Below the pieces are notes generated by a model. It was not told the origin of the DNA. It saw nothing but the letters and a program-made list of their open reading frames with translations, and made no database searches. A program made the translations under genes and the position numbers. From the NCBI RefSeq assembly GCF_900185715.1, contig NZ_FYAS01000026.1, forward strand, positions 1 to 58,009: a stretch of DNA of 58,009 nt. The letters are read 5' to 3'. This stretch comes from Allobosea sp. CS1GBMeth4 (GTDB taxonomy: Bacteria; Pseudomonadota; Alphaproteobacteria; Rhizobiales; Beijerinckiaceae). The first letter of the stretch is position 1. Every line of letters starts with the position of its first letter. Positions 54,434-58,009 of the stretch are shown piece by piece.

Positions 54434-55912
54434 ATGACTTTCAAGACCCTTAACCGGGCCGGGCTGGTCGGGCTGGCGCTTGCCGCCATGGCCGGCGCCG
54501 CGCTGGCGCAGGCCCCGGCGACGCCCCCCGCCCCCGTGCCCAACAAGGGCGACGTCGCCTTCATGATGAGCTCGACGATCCTCGTGCTCCTGATGACGGT
54601 GCCGGGCCTCGCGCTGTTCTATGGCGGCCTGGTTCGCACCAAGAACATGCTGTCGGTGCTGACCCAAGTCTTCGCCATCGTCAGCATCGTCTGCCTGATG
54701 TGGGTCGTCTTCGGCTATTCGCTCGCCTTCACCAATGGCGGCGGCCTCAACGATGTCGTCGGCGGCTTCTCCAAGGCCTTCCTCAGGGGCGTGGACGGCA
54801 ATTCGACTGCCGCGACCTTCTCCAACGGCGTCGTCATCCCGGAATATGTCTACATCGCCTTCCAGATGACCTTCGCCTGCATCACGCCGGCGCTCATCGT
54901 CGGTGCCTTCGCCGAGCGCATGAAGTTCTCGGCGCTGCTGCTGTTCACCGTGCTCTGGGTCACCTTCATCTATTTCCCGATGGCCCACATGGTCTGGTAC
55001 TGGGGCGGGCCCGACGCGGTCGGCAACGCCGCCAAGGCGCTGGCCGAGGCCGGCGCGGACGGCAAGGCCGCGGCCCAGACGGCGCTCGATGCGGTCAATG
55101 CCGATGCCGGCATGCTGTTCAAATGGGGCGCGCTCGACTTCGCCGGCGGCACCGTCGTGCACATCAACGCCGGCATCGCGGGCCTGGTCGGCTGCCTCCT
55201 GATCGGCAAGCGCATCGGCTTCGGCCGCGAGCTCATGGCTCCGCACTCGCTGACCATGACGCTGATCGGCGCCGCCCTGCTCTGGGTCGGCTGGTTCGGC
55301 TTCAACGCCGGCTCCAACCTCGAAGCCAACGGCACCGCCGCGCTCGCCATGATCAACACCTTCGTCGCCACGGCGGCGGCGGCGGTCGCCTGGCTGTTCG
55401 TCGAATGGGCCGTGAAGGGTAAGCCCTCCATGCTCGGCATGGTCTCGGGCGCGGTCGCCGGTCTCGTCGCCGTCACTCCGGCGGCCGGCTTCGCCGGCCC
55501 GATGGGCTCGATCGTGCTCGGCCTCGTCGCCGGCGTCGTCTGCTTCGTCTTCTGCTCGACGGTCAAGAACGCGCTCGGCTACGACGACTCGCTCGACGTC
55601 TTCGGCATCCACTGCATCGGCGGCATCATCGGTGCGCTGGCGACCGGCATCCTGGTCAACCAGGCGCTCGGCGGCGCCGGCATCCCCGATTACTCGACCA
55701 AGCCGGGCGAGCTCGTCGCCGCGACCTACGAGTTCGGCACGGCCTTCATGGCCCAGCTCAAGGCGGTGCTGTTCACGCTCGTCTTCAGCGGCGTCGGCTC
55801 GGCGATCCTCTACAAGATCGTCGACGTGATCGTCGGGCTGCGCGTCACCTCCGATCAGGAGCGCGAGGGCCTCGACATCGCCGAACACGGCGAGCGCGCC
55901 TATCACGACTGA
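54434..55912 (+). CDS. amtB: Ammonium transporter AmtB
   Basis: Ammonium channel of the inner membrane, 492 residues with an N-terminal signal-like segment (cleavage near AALAQAPA) and eleven helices. The twin pore histidines are His185 in FPMAHMVWYW and His393 in DVFGIHCIGG. The family motifs FYGGLVRTKN and FAGGTVVHINAG are intact. Between the two pore regions, residues about 192-229 form an alanine-rich periplasmic insertion (ending before WGALDFAGG) that many AmtB proteins lack. It is 28 bases behind glnK, with which it is co-regulated, and ends at a strong terminator. Confidence 0.96.
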   Translation: MTFKTLNRAGLVGLALAAMAGAALAQAPATPPAPVPNKGDVAFMMSSTILVLLMTVPGLALFYGGLVRTKNMLSVLTQVFAIVSIVCLMWVVFGYSLAFTNGGGLNDVVGGFSKAFLRGVDGNSTAATFSNGVVIPEYVYIAFQMTFACITPALIVGAFAERMKFSALLLFTVLWVTFIYFPMAHMVWYWGGPDAVGNAAKALAEAGADGKAAAQTALDAVNADAGMLFKWGALDFAGGTVVHINAGIAGLVGCLLIGKRIGFGRELMAPHSLTMTLIGAALLWVGWFGFNAGSNLEANGTAALAMINTFVATAAAAVAWLFVEWAVKGKPSMLGMVSGAVAGLVAVTPAAGFAGPMGSIVLGLVAGVVCFVFCSTVKNALGYDDSLDVFGIHCIGGIIGALATGILVNQALGGAGIPDYSTKPGELVAATYEFGTAFMAQLKAVLFTLVFSGVGSAILYKIVDVIVGLRVTSDQEREGLDIAEHGERAYHD

Positions 55913-55940
55913 GCGCTGCGCTCGTCTTCCACGAAACGAC

Positions 55941-55968
55941 GCCCCGGCGGGCCACCGCCGGGGCTTTT
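55941..55968 (+). terminator. Intrinsic terminator of glnK-amtB
   Basis: Ten-base perfect stem GCCCCGGCGG (55941-55950) with CCGCCGGGGC (55955-55964), a GCCA loop and a TTTT tail. It stands 28 bases after the amtB stop and just before the convergent ABM-domain gene ends. Confidence 0.85.
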
Positions 55969-55979
55969 CGTTGGGCTGC

Positions 55980-56321
55980 TCAATCGCGGCTTTCCGCCCG
56001 GTCGAGCACGATCTCCAAGACCTGCACCGAGTCGGGCAGCTCGATCAGGAATTCGGCATCGCGCTCGAGATGGTGGATCCTGCGCGGGTCGGGTCCGGCG
56101 AAGCGCGACATCGCCTCGACGCTCTCCCAATAGGAAATCGTCACGAACTCGCTCTCGGTCTCGCGGTCCTCGCGAAACATCTGCGCGCCGAGCGCTTTCC
56201 TGGCCAGCGGCCTGACGCCGACCTCGAGCAGATAATCGGCATAGGCGTCGGCCTTCTCCGGCACGGTTCGGCCGCGCCAGATCCGGGCGATCCGCGCGAT
56301 CCTGCCATCGACTTCGAGCAT
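55980..56321 (-). CDS. Antibiotic biosynthesis monooxygenase domain protein
   Basis: 113-residue small protein with a dimeric ferredoxin-like (ABM) fold. RIARIWRGRTVPEKADAYAD forms the first strand and helix; EFVTISYWESVEAMSRFAGP the central strand and helix. Such domains often act as small oxygenases or as stress-related proteins and are poorly characterised; the name does not imply antibiotic production. ATG at 56321 follows a strong AAGGAGG ribosome site, excluding the longer upstream frame. Confidence 0.8.
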   Translation of the reverse strand: MLEVDGRIARIARIWRGRTVPEKADAYADYLLEVGVRPLARKALGAQMFREDRETESEFVTISYWESVEAMSRFAGPDPRRIHHLERDAEFLIELPDSVQVLEIVLDRAESRD

Positions 56322-56499
56322 CTCGTCCTCCTTCTCGCTGCTGGTCTCGCAATGCGGCGGCGGCGGCATCGTTCCGCAGAACCGCGACAGAGCGCGGCGG
56401 CAGCGCAAGGTTAAGCGGGTCTTAACCGGAGCTTCCTAACCTGCCGGTTCGACGGGGCGGCCGCGGGGCCGCCTTCCTGACGCCCGCAGACACGGCCCC

Positions 56500-58009
56500 A
56501 TGCGCACGATCCGACGCTCCTCATCGCTGATCGACCGCCTGCCCGATCCGGTGCGCGAATTCCTGTCGCGCCGGGCCGCCGAGATCGCCGGCATGGCGAT
56601 GCTGGCGGTGATGATCGCCGTCGCGGTCGCCCTCGCCACCTGGTCCGTCGACGATCCCAGCCTCAACAACGCCACGCGCGGCACCGTGCGCAACCTGCTC
56701 GGCCGTCCCGGTGCCATGGTCGCCGATCTCGCCATGCAGCTGCTCGGCCTCGGCGTCGTCGCGCTGCTGCTGCCGCCACTGCTCTGGGCGCTCAGGCTGA
56801 TCCGCTTCCACCTCTTCGACCGCAGCGCGCTCAAGCTCGTCCTCTGGGTCGTCGGCATCGTCTCGACCGCCGCCGTGGCGAGCGCCCTGCCGGCGACGCC
56901 GCGCTGGCCGCTTCCCACCGGCATGGGTGGCGTGATCGGCGACGCGCTGCTGCACGGCACCCGCAACATCGTCGGCCTGTCCGGCACCGCGCTCGGCGGC
57001 CTTGTCGCCTTCGTCTTCGCCGGCATCGCCATTCTCTCCGTCACGGCCGCCGCCGGCTTCGGCTTCGTCACCGACGAGGATCCCGAGCCCGACCATGACG
57101 ACGACGCCTTCGCGGACGGCGAGGAGCGCCGCGACGACGAGCCGGGCTTCTCGGTGATCCTGATCGGCTGGATCGCCCATGGCGCCATGGCGCTGAAATC
57201 CGCGATCCTGCGCCGCCTGCCGCGGCCGCCGCAGCCGGCCTCCGCCGGCGCCAGCGCGATGCCCGTTCCGGCCCAGGCCGGGCGGATCCGCCGCGAGCCG
57301 AACTTCACCGGCGATCCGGAGCCCTACAGGGCCCCCGTGGTCGCCCCCGAGCTCGCGCGCGCAGCCACCAGGCCGGGACCCGCCGCCCGCCCTGCCGATG
57401 ACGACGATGACGAGCCCTTCGAGGCGCAGGACCTGCGCGACCTCAACGCGCCGCGCGTCGCGCAGCCGGTGCGGGCGCCCAAGCCGGGCAAGCGCCTGTC
57501 GCGCGAGGCGCAGCCCTCGCTGCTCGACCGCGACGGCTTCGAATTGCCGCCGCTGACCTATCTGGCCGAGCCGAAGAAGATCCCCGCGAATGCCGTCTCC
57601 ACCGACGCGCTGGAGCAGAACGCCACCTTGCTGGAAGGCGTGCTGGAGGATTTCGGCGTGCGGGGCGAGATCAGCCAGGTTCGTCCCGGCCCGGTGGTGA
57701 CGCTGTACGAGCTGGAGCCTGCGCCCGGGACGAAGTCGTCGCGTGTGATTTCGCTGGCGGACGACATAGCGCGCTCGATGAGCGCGGTGTCGGCGCGCGT
57801 TGCGGTGGTGCAGGGCAAGAACGCGATCGGCATCGAATTGCCGAACGCCAAGCGCGAGACGGTGTATCTGCGCGAATTGCTCGCCAGCCATGATTTCGAG
57901 GCGACCAAGCACAGGCTGGCGCTGTGCCTGGGCAAGACGATCGGCGGCGAGCCGGTGATCGCGGATCTGGCGCGGATGCCGCATCTGCTGGTGGCGGGCA
58001 CGACCGGCT
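56500..58009 (+). CDS. ftsK: DNA translocase FtsK, 5' part (cut by window end)
   Basis: N-terminal 503 codons of FtsK/SpoIIIE, the septal DNA pump that resolves chromosome dimers during division. Four membrane helices lie within residues 25-190 (e.g. GMAMLAVMIAVAVALATW). A linker rich in acidic and proline residues runs to about 340, then the motor alpha domain begins (LLEGVLEDFGVRGEISQVRP, IGIELPNAKRETVYLREL). The window stops at LVAGTTG, the first half of Walker A. The ATG at 56500 is preferred because the first helix follows shortly. From codon 387 onwards codon use changes sharply (valine is GTG or GTT, never GTC). Confidence 0.93.
   Translation, partial: MRTIRRSSSLIDRLPDPVREFLSRRAAEIAGMAMLAVMIAVAVALATWSVDDPSLNNATRGTVRNLLGRPGAMVADLAMQLLGLGVVALLLPPLLWALRLIRFHLFDRSALKLVLWVVGIVSTAAVASALPATPRWPLPTGMGGVIGDALLHGTRNIVGLSGTALGGLVAFVFAGIAILSVTAAAGFGFVTDEDPEPDHDDDAFADGEERRDDEPGFSVILIGWIAHGAMALKSAILRRLPRPPQPASAGASAMPVPAQAGRIRREPNFTGDPEPYRAPVVAPELARAATRPGPAARPADDDDDEPFEAQDLRDLNAPRVAQPVRAPKPGKRLSREAQPSLLDRDGFELPPLTYLAEPKKIPANAVSTDALEQNATLLEGVLEDFGVRGEISQVRPGPVVTLYELEPAPGTKSSRVISLADDIARSMSAVSARVAVVQGKNAIGIELPNAKRETVYLRELLASHDFEATKHRLALCLGKTIGGEPVIADLARMPHLLVAGTTG

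Overview
The window is a 58 kb stretch of a GC-rich alphaproteobacterial chromosome, with genes packed tightly on both strands. The gene set points to the order Hyphomicrobiales: the AcpXL/LpxXL very-long-chain fatty acid (VLCFA) cluster for lipid A, a zeta-type ATPase inhibitor (DUF1476), DUF2794, an IalB-family protein, the large NAD-glutamate dehydrogenase and a glnK-amtB pair. A Bosea-like genus is my guess from protein flavour; no marker here proves it. Nearly everything is core metabolism and envelope biology. I see no phage, transposase, CRISPR array or tRNA.

Layout. 1-426: a strong minus-strand sigma70 promoter firing out of the left edge, possibly that of an rRNA operon. 427-6323: M23 peptidase, AEC carrier, gluQ, AlkA-type glycosylase, HpcH/HpaI aldolase and ATPase zeta subunit. 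6697-9041: purC, a lipoprotein, purS, purQ. 9141-12796 (minus): the cytochrome c maturation genes ccmA, ccmB, ccmC, ccmD and ccmG, split after ccmB by two small genes around an AT-rich divergent promoter region. 13032-15743: aconitase. 15935-22793: acpXL, fabZ, a catalytically altered fabF2, fabF1, fabG, a ribbon-helix-helix/ParE toxin-antitoxin pair, an MDR reductase and lpxXL. 22863-31000: DUF1223 protein, a LemA/TPM-domain set, gamma-glutamyltransferase, a hydrolase, a membrane protein, rlmN and ialB. 31183-38527: quinone oxidoreductase, YkvA, SDR, yciB-ftsY, a pseudouridine synthase, GNAT protein, PCD and ThpR. 38650-43857: aldo/keto reductase, then a GDSL esterase divergent from a YbbA/YbbP-type ABC system. 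44076-53833: Bax-inhibitor protein, DUF2794, AhpD-like protein, the 1,614-residue NAD-GDH, Trm112-like protein, ubiquinone hydroxylase and TesB. 53834-55968: glnK-amtB behind a sigma54-type promoter with a possible NtrC site. 55980-58009: ABM-domain protein and the start of ftsK, cut by the window end.

The most interesting locus is the VLCFA cluster. It encodes a carrier protein and a plausible enzyme for every step of an elongation cycle: two ketosynthase-fold proteins, a ketoreductase, a dehydratase and an MDR reductase lacking the catalytic zinc cysteine. The final acyltransferase is also present. FabF2 has replaced its active-site cysteine with glutamine in a chain-length-factor-like EEQAG motif, which suggests that FabF1 and FabF2 form a KS/CLF-type heterodimer. 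A toxin-antitoxin module sits inside this cluster. Two parS-like palindromes (3435 and 20051) hint that the region lies in the origin-proximal part of the chromosome.
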